Shown: positions 12,701 to 22,300 of the stretch, piece after piece
Numbering within the stretch: position 1 is the first letter of the stretch
How the letters are laid out: each line of letters opens with the position of its first letter
Assembly: GCA_943704525.1 (NCBI GenBank)
Contig: CALSCQ010002401.1
Coordinates: forward strand, 1 to 64,000
DNA length: 64,000 nucleotides
DNA from: Pigoraptor vietnamica
Lineage: Eukaryota; Opisthokonta; Filasterea
Reading direction: 5' to 3'
Notes under the pieces: model-generated
Told to the model about the DNA's origin: nothing
What the model saw: the letters and a program-made list of their open reading frames with translations, nothing else
Databases searched by the model: none
Translations under genes and position numbers: made by a program

Positions 12701-13506
12701 ATTCTTGGCGCGCCCGTTGCCGCGCCTGCTCCGGGTTGGTTCTCCATTACGCACGCCGTAGACGGCTTTTCACGCATGTGCTTGCGTGGAAGTTTGCCCT
12801 TCCGAAGTTTGCACTTCATCTATCGCTTACCGCGTCCCTGATTGCGCAGCCGCGGCGTCGAAGGGCCAGTCTCTCCTGGACATGTTCATGCCCGCCGCGG
12901 GCGGCGCTGGTGAGTGTTGGCAGTCGCTGGGTGTTATCGCATTCCTAGGCCGTTCTCAGTGATTGTCGCCTTGCAGCAGCCGGGCCGTCGTCTACCGTTG
13001 CATTTGACAAGGGCGGCATTCGCGTCGTCTTTGCGTACGACTGGCAGCCTGGCAACCCCATCCTCACGGTCAACATCACGGCGACCTCGAGCCTTCCAGT
13101 GCCCGTCTCGGGCTTTGTGTTCCAGGCGGCTGTCCCGAAGGTGCGACGCTGACATTCTCCTGTTTCTCCGCGTGTGCGTCGCCGGTGCTGGTGGTTGTAC
13201 GCTCTTGTGTTCTGTACGTCTGTGGCTCGTGCTGATCGCCTTTCGCCTGCAGACAATGAAGCTACAGATGCTGCCGCCGTCGGGCGCCGACCTGTTTATT
13301 GGGTCGAGCGTGACACAGGTTGTCAAAATTGCCAATCCCGAGAAGGTGCGTGGCGCGTGCGTGCTGGCTGGGCTAGGGCGCAGGGGGCTCACTTGTATCC
13401 GCATGTGCCGCAGCACCCCATCCGCATGCGCATCAAGGTCTCGTACGTGGCCAACGGCGCCCAGGTGTCTGAGCAGGGCGAGGTGTCCGATTTCCCCGCC
13501 ATGTAG
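9768..13506 (+). CDS. AP1G1: AP-1 complex subunit gamma (gamma adaptin)
   Basis: Large subunit of the AP-1 clathrin adaptor, which sorts cargo at the trans-Golgi and endosomes. The protein starts [20 protein letters not shown] at 9768. It runs through the adaptin alpha-solenoid trunk, recognisable by [50 protein letters not shown] and [13 protein letters not shown] low-complexity Ala/Pro hinge with LLDILG- and LLDMF-type acidic/hydrophobic motifs (about 12300-12990) follows. The gamma-ear ends it ([15 protein letters not shown] to [11 protein letters not shown] at 13504). About 15 exons are split by short introns; examples are donors after 10093, 10295 and 10553 with acceptors at 10154 and 10380. 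Its stop lies 32 bp from the convergent stop of the next gene. Confidence 0.93.
10831..10900. repeat. 16-bp minisatellite in an AP-1 gamma intron
   Basis: About four and a half copies of the 16-bp unit CGGGACGACCCTGCTG, starting 9 bases after a 5' splice site (intron begins near 10822). Confidence 0.9.
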
Positions 13507-13538
13507 GATGCAGCTTAGCCTGTAATCTTTATCTAAAG

Positions 13539-14793
13539 TTAGTCGAGGAGATACTGGGCGTGGTGCTCAATGTGCGCGTCGATGAAGGTCGCGATGAAGT
13601 AGTAGCTGTGGTCGTAGCCGTCCTGCATTCGGAGGGCGACAGGCACTTCGCCCTCGACACATGCGCGGACAAAGTTCTGCGGGAGGAGCTGTCCCTGCTT
13701 GTAGAAATTGTCCTCCGTCCCCTACGCGAGATCAACCGAGTCAGTCAGTCTGCAGTGAGTGTACGGCGCTGCGACAGCCTCCCCACCTGGTCGATAAGGA
13801 TGTTGAGATGAGGGCCCTTGTACCCGCGCACCAGCTCCGTGGCATCGTACGCCTGTGCCCGCAGCGTCGTTAGCCGCAGACAAGACGACCGCGTGGGCCA
13901 CGCACCTCACCTTCCACGACTCCTTGTTGTCGCCCAGGTAACCCGAGAAGGCCTTAATGCCCCACGGGCAGTTGATGGGGTTGCAAATGGGCGCAAAGGC
14001 AGAGACGGAGCGGTACTTGCCCGGGTTCTTCAGTGCGCAAATAAGGGCGCCGTGCCCTCCCATACTGCGTCCAGCGGGCGACAGCCACTGGATAAGCACG
14101 CAAACACACACCAGCACAGACCCGCATCGACGCAGAGAGCGTGTGACATACCTGTGGCCAAAAATGGACTGACGGTCCGCGCGCGCCGGGAGGACGGCGT
14201 TCACCACGGCGGGCAGCTCTTCCGTAATGTACGAGTACATGTTGAACTGCGCCTTCCACTTGTCCTCGGTGGCGTCCACGTAGAACCCCGCCCCTGCAAA
14301 GAACGTTGGGCTTGGCACAACACGCTCATTCGGACAACTGAATAGTACGTGTGGCCAGACCCACCGTGCCCAAAGTCCCAGTTGGCATCGACGCCTTCGA
14401 TCTGGCAGCCGCCTGCAGCAACAGCGAGACACAGTGAGTAGGGACGGAAGGAGTTGATGGCCATTGGTACTCACGTGGGCTCGTGTCCGGGCAGATGAGC
14501 ATGACGCCCCACTTGGCAGCCGCGCGCTGCGCACCCGCCTTCGTGATAAAGTTCTGGTCGTTGCATGTGAGACCTGAGGTCTTCCCCGTCAGCGCTCACG
14601 CAACACTCGGGGCACTATACGCGTCGCCACACGCACCCGACAGCCAGTAGAGGACGGGCACTTTCTCGCTCTCGGCCTGGGGCGGCACATAAGCGACAAA
14701 GGTCATGGGGCACCCGAGGACGCGGCTGGTGTGCTTGAACTGGCGCACGTAGCCCCCGAAGCAACGCGCGCTGTTGAGCTGCTCCGCCGCCAT
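13539..14793 (-). CDS. ESD: S-formylglutathione hydrolase (esterase D)
   Basis: Cytosolic serine hydrolase that converts S-formylglutathione to formate and glutathione, the last step of glutathione-dependent formaldehyde detoxification. The exons read in order from ATG 14793 ([20 protein letters not shown]). The conserved segments are [50 protein letters not shown] and [12 protein letters not shown]. The nucleophile elbow GHSMGGHGA is interrupted by an intron inside its Ser codon (CACAG/T). The loop ends with [14 protein letters not shown], and near the C-terminus DGYDHSYYF supplies the catalytic His. The stop at 13541-13539 faces the AP-1 gamma stop, so the 3'UTRs of the two genes almost certainly overlap. 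Five or more short introns are present. Confidence 0.92.
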
Positions 14794-14959
14794 TTTGAGA
14801 GAACGGTAACACACTAAACTCACGCGAACGGAGAAGACGACAAGGCGCTTCTCCTTCTCATGCGACCTCCTTCATTGCCTCGCACCCACAGCTGATTTGG
14901 GTTCGGAGATCGGCTCTTATACCGAGCCTGAGCAAAAACTTTCGCAACGGCCTTTGCAG

Positions 14960-15030
14960 GCAACGATGGTTTAGTGGTATAATTCTCGCCTGCCACGCGG
15001 GAGACCCGGGTTCGATTCCCGGTCGTTGCA
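14960..15030 (+). tRNA. tRNA-Gly (GCC)
   Basis: 71-nt cloverleaf. Acceptor stem GCAACGA pairs with TCGTTGC and the discriminator is A. The A box is TGGTTTAGTGG, the anticodon loop CTGCCACG carries GCC, and the B box/T-arm is GGGTTCGATTCCC. It is followed at 15032-15037 by a T-run, a typical Pol III terminator. An identical copy lies on the other strand at 15427-15497. Confidence 0.97.
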
Positions 15031-15031
15031 A

Positions 15032-15037
15032 ATTTTT
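15032..15037 (+). terminator. Pol III terminator of tRNA-Gly
   Basis: Six consecutive T residues, starting two bases after the tRNA 3' end. Confidence 0.8.
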
Positions 15038-15420
15038 TGTACCTGCCCGAAGCGGCTGGCCTTTTCTCAGTGGCACTGCGCGCCGTGGCGCATGATCAGA
15101 CTGACACGGTTCGCCGGCTGACTCGGCTGTTGACTCCGTAACGCCGGCACTTGTACAGCCGTCCGAGGCACAGTGGCCGGCTCTGAGCCGGTGCTGCCCT
15201 GAGCAGCTGGCCACCAGGCCGGCCGAGCCCGGCGCAGCCGTCAGCCGTCAGAGAGGCACAATGCCGAACTGAAACTCTTTAAGCCCGAGGTCGTAGCCAC
15301 TAGCATGTAGTTTTCACTGAAACAGTGCGCCACGTCCGCCGTGAACTGTTCAGCACGGCATACTCTGACGCTGCGGCTGCAGTCCGGCATACGAAAAAAA
15401 GTGGATCATTTAGAGCCGCA

Positions 15421-15426
15421 AAAAAT
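15421..15426 (-). terminator. Pol III terminator of inverted tRNA-Gly
   Basis: The A-rich run on the plus strand reads as a T-run on the minus strand immediately downstream of the tRNA. Confidence 0.7.
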
Positions 15427-15497
15427 TGCAACGACCGGGAATCGAACCCGGGTCTCCCGCGTGGCAGGCGAGAATTATACCACTAAACCATCGTTGC
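15427..15497 (-). tRNA. tRNA-Gly (GCC), second copy, inverted
   Basis: Base-for-base identical to the copy at 14960-15030, read from the minus strand. It has the same 17-bp 5' flank (15498-15514), and on its own strand a T-run follows within two bases (A-run at 15421-15425 on the plus strand). Confidence 0.97.
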
Positions 15498-15886
15498 CTG
15501 CAAAGGCCGTTGCGATGGAGATGGACGGACTCGTGGTATTTGAACACGAGGGCAGGCGCGGGACATACTTTGCTCCACCTCTTCCTTCCTTTCTTCCTTG
15601 TACTTCCTCGCTCTGGTGCTTATGTCTATTTCACCTTATTATTTCACCTCGCACAGCAAGATACCACAGGGCCACTCGTTCACACCGCATTGTCATGAAT
15701 ACATATGCGTAGTTAATCCAACTGGAGCGCGAGCTGGCGGGCATGCATGTCGCGCCACATAGCATTCGCTGTTTACTGCTGCTGCTACTACTACTACTAC
15801 CACCAGATCACAACAAGTATACACACAAAGCGTTTTATGTATCACCGCTTGGCAGAGCTCATACCTTGAGTTTCATGTACTCACAC

Positions 15887-16052
15887 GCACACGCACATGT
15901 ACACGTCAAGCCTGTTCATTCCCACACATACGCCTCTTAAACAGGTGCTCAAAATTGAGTTTCTTACATGCGCACACGCACATGTACACGTCAAGCCCAC
16001 ACATACGCCTCTTAAACAGGTGCTCAAAATTGAGTTTTTTACATGCGCACAC
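15887..16052. repeat. Tandem duplication, about 70-78 bp unit
   Basis: Two copies of a block that includes CCACACATACGCCTCTTAAA followed by CAGGTGCTCAAAATTGAGT. The second copy lacks about 8 bases (TGTTCATT) present in the first. Confidence 0.9.
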
Positions 16053-16723
16053 GAGTCACATACGCACGCACGCACGCACGCACCCACACAACCCACACAC
16101 ACACACACACACACGCGGCACGCATGTGTGCGTCGATCCTTGTGGCCGTCGCTGCCCGCCCGCGCGTGCGCGTGTGCGCCTTTTAGAAAAAAGGGGCTCA
16201 CAGTTGAGTGGGTGACCCCAATAAAACGATTAGTCATAGCAGCCAGCTCCAATAAGAGACAAAATAGTACTGGCCCACATGAATGATGTAACGTGTTTTT
16301 CAAGGCATCTATCTATCTTTTGGCATTCCATCTGCATAACTGTACAATAAAAAGTCCTCATTATCCACTATTTCAGGCAGCAGTGAAAAGGCGAACACAT
16401 TCACTGTAAAGTTAAGTGGCAGAACTTGACAGAGACCTCACGATTTTTTTGATTTTCGACATGCATGCGCACAATGTGTAAAGTTTCTTGATTATTGTGG
16501 GTGTTGTGTGCGTCTCTGTGTGTGTGTGTGTCGTTTAATTAATGCTGAAAAAGTGAATCTGTGTATGTGTTGTGGTGTGTTGACCGTGGAGTATACTTTT
16601 ATGTTATCCTTGCAGGGGTTACACACCACAACGATTTGTGTGAGCTTGAATGAGTATGTGTGTCTGTATGCTCAAGTGAGAGTATATGTGTGTGTATTTG
16701 CAGCTGCGGATTCTGATAACGAT

Positions 16724-16728
<5 letters not shown>

Positions 16729-16813
<85 letters not shown>
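16729..16813. repeat. (CT)n microsatellite
   Basis: About 85 bp of uninterrupted CT dinucleotides. Confidence 0.97.
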
Positions 16814-16818
<5 letters not shown>

Positions 16819-17031
16819 ACTCGCTCGCTCTCGCGATCGATTGATACACGTCCATCACTACTGCACTACTGAGCCGAAGTAAATGCGACATGGTGCTGCA
16901 TGTGTTTTTGCTACAAATCAATGAGGCAATGACGCACACTATTAAGAAAGCACACAAGCGTATAGTTTAGCAGAACCGAGAAATTTATCCGTCGAGACAC
17001 CACGCGCACGCAACGACGCAACGCAACGCAA

Positions 17032-18871
17032 TTACTTTTTCACCTCGACCTTTACGTCAGACGTGTCGATTGTGTCACCGTACGTCTGCGCGCGCTCGAC
17101 GAACTCCTGAAATAGCTGGCTCTGCTTGAAGCGCTGGAAGCTGTCCATTCCCATCAGCTTGAGGATCGCCTCGTGCGCCGTGGCAAAGCTGTTATGGTTG
17201 ACCTGCCCTGACGCTACCTCCGCGAGCGTCTTCTCGCGGACGGCAGCACTTAGGTTCACGGTCTGCGGCGCGTCCGCAACGACGTACTGCTGGATGATCT
17301 CCTTCGCCTTCGCGAGGAGCGCATCATGGTTGTCCTCGGGAATCTCCTTGAAGTCATTCACAGCCTTCCAAAACTGGATGATCCAGACGACACACGGCGC
17401 GAGTCAGTCAAGGGACGAATGCGAATGACGCGCAGCACGCACAACACTCACGTTGATGCTCTCTTCGCTGAACTCCTTCTTCATGTGGCGCGTGAAGTAC
17501 TCCAGGCCGAGCGGGTGGTGGATGAACTTCTTGAGCTCGATGTTGTACGGCGCCACCTTGATGTGGAAGTCGGCGAGGGCCTCCGGCGTCGACGCAAAAA
17601 ACTTGTCGAAATTCTCTTTGGTGATCGTAAGAATCGCACACCGTGACGTCGTGGTGACCGTCGCCGTACGTTTGCACTCCTTGACGAGCGCAATCTCGCC
17701 GAAATAACGTCCGGGCCCCATTGTGCCCAGCACGACGGGCCCGCGATCTGGCTTCGTGACAGTCACCTGCAGTTCACCGTAGATGACGATGTAGAAAGCG
17801 TCGCCCGGATCGCCCTCCGCGAAAATGACCGTGTTCGGCAGATACTGCTCCAGCGTGCTGAGATCCGCGAGGTCGACGTATCGGTCCTCCGGAATCGCGG
17901 CAAAGAACGGCACCTTGAAGCGCTTAAAATGTTCGGCAGTGCGCTGCTTTGCGACGCGATCAAACGTCTGCTTCATCTCCGGGAAGAGGCGGAGGAAGTG
18001 CTGCAGGTCCTTTCGGTGGAGGCTCAGAAGCAGGCTTCGCTCCGCAGCCGTAATCGTTGCGGTGCGCGGTGTGTTGACGACCATCGAGATCTCGCCGAAG
18101 TACTGGCCGGGCGTAAATTCGGCGAGGACAACGGGGCTCCCATCTTGCCCTGGGGAGAGAGCGCGTGTAAGAAAAGGAGTAATTCCCCGCGGTTAAACAG
18201 GCGAGACACCAACCCTTCGCCGTCGCGCGCAGGCGCCCAACCAGCACGAAGTAAAGCTCGGAGCCGATATCGCCTTCCGAAAACACGACGCGGTTGGCGT
18301 CGATGGTGACGTACTTGAGCAGCGACGAGAGCACCTCGAGCTTGTTTTCGCTGATGTTCTCCTGGCTGAGGAACGGCGTCTTCTTGAGGAGATTGTCGAC
18401 GCGCTGGCCCATCACCGCCGCAAGCTGCGTGCGAAGCTCCGCCCGCGACTCGGTGCTCTGTCGCTTCAGGAACTTATCGAGGTGTTCGCGATCGAGAAGG
18501 AGGAAGGTGCACTGCGTGTGCGTTGTCACGCTCGACGTCCGCCGCGCGGGGGGGTCCTCCCTCGGCCCCGCAAACAGCGGCCCTTCGCCAAAAAACTCGC
18601 CCGCCTTCCTAATGCAGAGCTGCCGGTCGTTGTTGTCGGCGTCGGGCGCGGACACCTTCACCTCGCCGTCGACAATCACGTAAAACTCCTCGCTCTCGTC
18701 GTTCTTCTTGTACACGCTCACGCCCGGCGGCACGCGCGTCACGCGAAAGGCCTCGGCAAACTGCGCCATCGCATCCTCGTCCATGCAAATAAGAAAGGGC
18801 GTCTTCGTAATCACGGCGAGGCGGTCGACCTTGCTGTCGCCGCCGTCGCCCTTGGACGCACACCCGCCCAT
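17032..18871 (-). CDS. Lipid-anchored triple CNB-domain protein with RGS domain
   Basis: Three exons (18871-18214, 18149-17452, 17373-17032) give 565 residues. The N-terminus MGGCASK fits N-myristoylation of Gly2 and palmitoylation of Cys4, so membrane attachment is likely. Three cyclic-nucleotide-binding domains follow. Their phosphate-binding cassettes are FGEGPL...RRTSS (Arg111-Thr112), FGEISMV..PRTAT (Arg248-Thr249) and FGEIALV..KRTAT (Arg380-Thr381). Thr after the Arg is typical of cGMP sites (PKG), whereas PKA has Ala. Residues about 427-555 form an RGS domain: HHPLGLEYFTRHMKKEF, the splice-created SEESINFWKAVNDF, AKEIIQQYV, NLSAAVREKTL and LMGMDSFQRFKQSQLFQEF. RGS domains speed GTP hydrolysis by G-alpha. 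Cyclic-nucleotide control of the RGS activity is inferred. It shares its upstream region with the divergent NRPS gene. Confidence 0.9.
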
Positions 18872-19340
18872 GGCACTGCCCACCCCCCCGGGCCTACTCC
18901 GCACCACGCACACGCCGTCCGCAGCCCCGCGTCCCGCGCCGGCGCCCCTCGCACGCAGCCCACACGCACAGCACAGCACAGACGTAGCAGTCACTCGGAC
19001 GGATCCCGCAGCTGGCGCGCACTTGTGCGTTTGCAATGTGGCACTTCAGCGCGTTTTGCGCCTGTTGTTTTGATCCCTGCCCGGGACCGCAAACTGGCGC
19101 TTGGCGCGATTTTCCCCGCAAATTCGTGGGCGGGCCCAGTGGTCTGCGCCGGGCCGTGGGCTGGGGGCTGCGCAGACCAATCACACGCGCGGCTGCCGCC
19201 CCCTCACATGGACTTGCCCGCAGCAGGACACGCGCACACTACACACTCGCACTCGCTCGCACGCACGGCGAGCGCTGAACTTGCCAAGTCCCACCCGCAC
19301 GGACTCCGCAACGGGCGCAGCGCACGCACCGGTACGCGAC
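18872..19340. promoter_or_regulatory. Bidirectional upstream region, CNB-RGS / NRPS
   Basis: 469 bp separate the two divergent ATGs. It is GC-rich, with no clear TATA element and no separate gene. Any promoter for either gene must lie here. Confidence 0.6.
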
Positions 19341-22300
19341 ATGGGCGAGGCGCCTGAGCAGGGGGCGGCCGTGGCGCCGGCTGCGACCGCGACCCACACG
19401 CCCGGCGGATGGGCTCCCCTCACCGTTCGACAGGACGAGCTGTGGGCGCTTGACGGCCGCCGCGACACCGTTTCCCTTGGCGTTTGTTTCGTTGCAGAGA
19501 TAATTTCCGAGTGCGACCGTGCGACTGTCCGCGCCGCGTGCGAGGCCGTGGTGCAGCGCCACCCGTGCCTGCGCCTCGAGTTCCGCGCGGCAGCACCACA
19601 AGCCGACCCCGCACAGCCGACTTCGGCCGAGCAGCACGTGCGAGACGCCGTGGAACTGGACTATGCGGAGGTGGTGTCTGCGGCCGCGGACGAGCACGCC
19701 TTTCGCGCTGAGCTCGAGGCCGAGTCGCGGCGGGCCGTGCCACTCGGAGGCGCACACTTCCGCGCGCGCCTGTTCGTGCGCGAGGGGCGGCCGCCCGCTT
19801 TGCTCGTGTGGGCGTCGGCGCTTGTTGCGGACGAGTGGTCGCTTGCCGTCGTTCTCGAGGACTTTTGCGTGGCCTACAAGTCCGGCGGCAGCGTGCGCCA
19901 CCTGCCCGAGCTCTCGCTGACGTATGCTGAACACGCCGAGCGGCTGTCGAACGCGTCCCGCACCGAGGTCACTCGCACCATCGAATTTTGGGAGAACCAG
20001 CTCAGCGGATTTGGCGAGGCTCTCGACATACCGATCAAGAAGCCGCCGTCGTCGCTCGCCGTGGCCACAGATGCGGACGCCCGCTACAGCGCCGGTCACG
20101 TGCCCTTTGAGATTCCTCGTGCGCTGCGACGAAAGCTTGACGCGGCCGCCAAGGCCACGGGGACGTCGCCGCACACGCTGCTGCTGGCGGCGTGGCAGGT
20201 GTTGTTGTTTCGGTACACGTCACGCGACCGGTTCCTGTGCGGCATGACGGTGCCGGGCCGTGCGCTCGCGGCCGCCGACGTCGTCGTTGGGCCATTTTCG
20301 AGCATGCTTCTCATTCCGTGCGAAATTGGCGGGAATCCCCTGTTTTCGCAGCACGCCTCGCACGTGTCGGACCAGCTGGGCGAAATGCTGGCGCACCAGG
20401 GCATCCCCCTCTCGCGCCTCCTCAAAATGGTCCCCGCCATGACCGCCGAGCGCGGCCTCGAAGCCCAGTTTGTGTACCGCTCGGGCGATGCTTTTCGGCG
20501 CGACGGTGGCATGCTCTTCCTGCTCCCGAACACGCGCCCGGGCACCGAACTCGAGGCCGGCGGCCTGACGTTCCGCGCTGTGGAGGCGTGCGTGCGGCGC
20601 TCCGCCGTTGCCGAGCTGAAACTCGAGCTGTTTGAACTGCGCGACCAGCTGCTCGGGTGCGTTGCCTTCCGCAGCACGCACTACGATGAGGACGCCGTCG
20701 CGCGTATGGTGGCGCACTACCTGGAAATTCTCGCGAGCGTCGGCGAGGATGCCAGCAGAAACGTCTCGGCGCTCCGCATCATGGGCGATACGGAGCTTGC
20801 GCAGATCCAGGGCTGGTGCACGCTGCCGTTTGAGTTTCCTGAGGACCGCCTCGTTCATGATCTCTTCGCAGACGCCGTCTCGCGTACACCCGACGCGCGC
20901 GCTGTGGAGGAGGGAACGGACGCCCTTTCGTTCGCCGCGCTGGACGTGGCCTCGAATCGCGTCGCGAATCTACTTGTCTCGGCGGGAATTGCCCCGGGTG
21001 AGCTGGTAGCCATCTTGCTCCCCCGGTGCCTGCAGATCCCCGTCGCAGCGCTCGGCGTCGTCAAGGCGGGCGCCGCCTACATGCCCATTGACCCGGGGTA
21101 TCCCGCGAGCCGCGTGCAGTTTATGATCGAGGACTCGAAGGCGCGCGTGCTGCTTACGAGCACCCGCGTGGATGCGTCCCTCGTCCAGGCGGCGCCGGCG
21201 GGCACAAGCATCGTGTATCTGGACACGGACCCCGACGGTGCCGTGGCTGCGAGCCCTGCGACGGACCCTCGCATTCGCGTGCCGAGCGACGCGCTCCTCT
21301 GCGTCATCTACACGAGCGGGTCCACGGGCAAGCCGAAAGGTGTCGAGCTCCACCACCGCGGCTTTGTAAATTACGTGCTGTGGCACCTCAAGGCGTATGA
21401 AATGGGGCCTGGCAACCGGTGCGCCATGCTCGCGAGCCCGGCGTTCGACGCGGGTGCGTCGGAATTGTGGTCGTCGCTGTGCGGCGGGCTGACCCTGGTC
21501 GCCGTCGACGACAACAGCCGCGTCCTCCCGGAGGCTCTCGTCCGCTGGTTGTGCGACGCGCGCATCCACATTTGCTTCATGCCAACACCGCTCGCAGAGC
21601 GTGTGCTGCGGCTGTCGTGGCCGGCGACGGCGCCGCTCCGCGTACTGTACACCGGCGGCGACCGCCTCCACAAGGGTGCGAGTGGGCCAGTTCCGTTCCG
21701 CCTCGTCAACATCTACGGGCCGACGGAGACAACCGTGAACGTGACGTACTGTGACGTACCCCCCGGTCAGGAAAATCCTCCCATCGGCGGAGCGTGGGCG
21801 AACGCCGTGCTGCTTGTTCTTAGCCCCGACCGGTCACTGGTTCCTGTGGGCGTGCCGGGCGAGCTGTACATTGGCGGTGTCGGCGTGGCGCGCGGTTACT
21901 TTGGGCGCCCTGATCTCACGCAGCAGCGCTTCCTGAATGTCTCTGCGCACTTTGAGTACTCGACCGGGCGCGTGACGTTGGGCGGTCGCACATATCGGAC
22001 GGGCGATCTCGTGCGCTGGCGGCCGGACGGGACGCTCGAATTCATTGCGCGCATGGACGGCCAGGTGAAGATTCGCGGCTACCGCGTCGAATTGGGCGAG
22101 ATCGAGGTTGCCCTGGCGGAGCACGCGACGGTGTCGGAGGCGTGCTGCGTTGTCGAGAGCGACCCGCGGAACAACGAGAAGCGGATTGTGGCGTACGTGG
22201 TGCCCATACAGGGCGGCGACATTTCCGTGCGGCAGCTGCGCGACCACGCCAAGGTGCGCCTACCCGAGTACATGGTGCCGTACGTCATCATGAAGATTCG

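Larger units (their letters stand above)
14943..15514. repeat. Inverted repeat carrying the tRNA-Gly pair
   Basis: Two 88-bp arms (14943-15030 and 15427-15514) are identical in opposite orientation. Each includes 17 bp upstream of the tRNA (CGCAACGGCCTTTGCAG). A 396-bp GC-rich spacer between them has no gene I can recognise. Confidence 0.95.
15515..17031. other. Repeat-rich gene desert
   Basis: About 1.5 kb with no supportable gene. It holds CA-rich tracts (16050-16115), a roughly 70-bp tandem duplication, a long CT tract and an AATAAA-like signal near 16346. Confidence 0.7.

Noticed and set aside
14950-15500. Apparent short proteins with RPGIEPGSPAWQARIIPLNH in both orientations
   Set aside because: This is the antisense translation of tRNA-Gly, a well-known artefact; the DNA is the tRNA pair.
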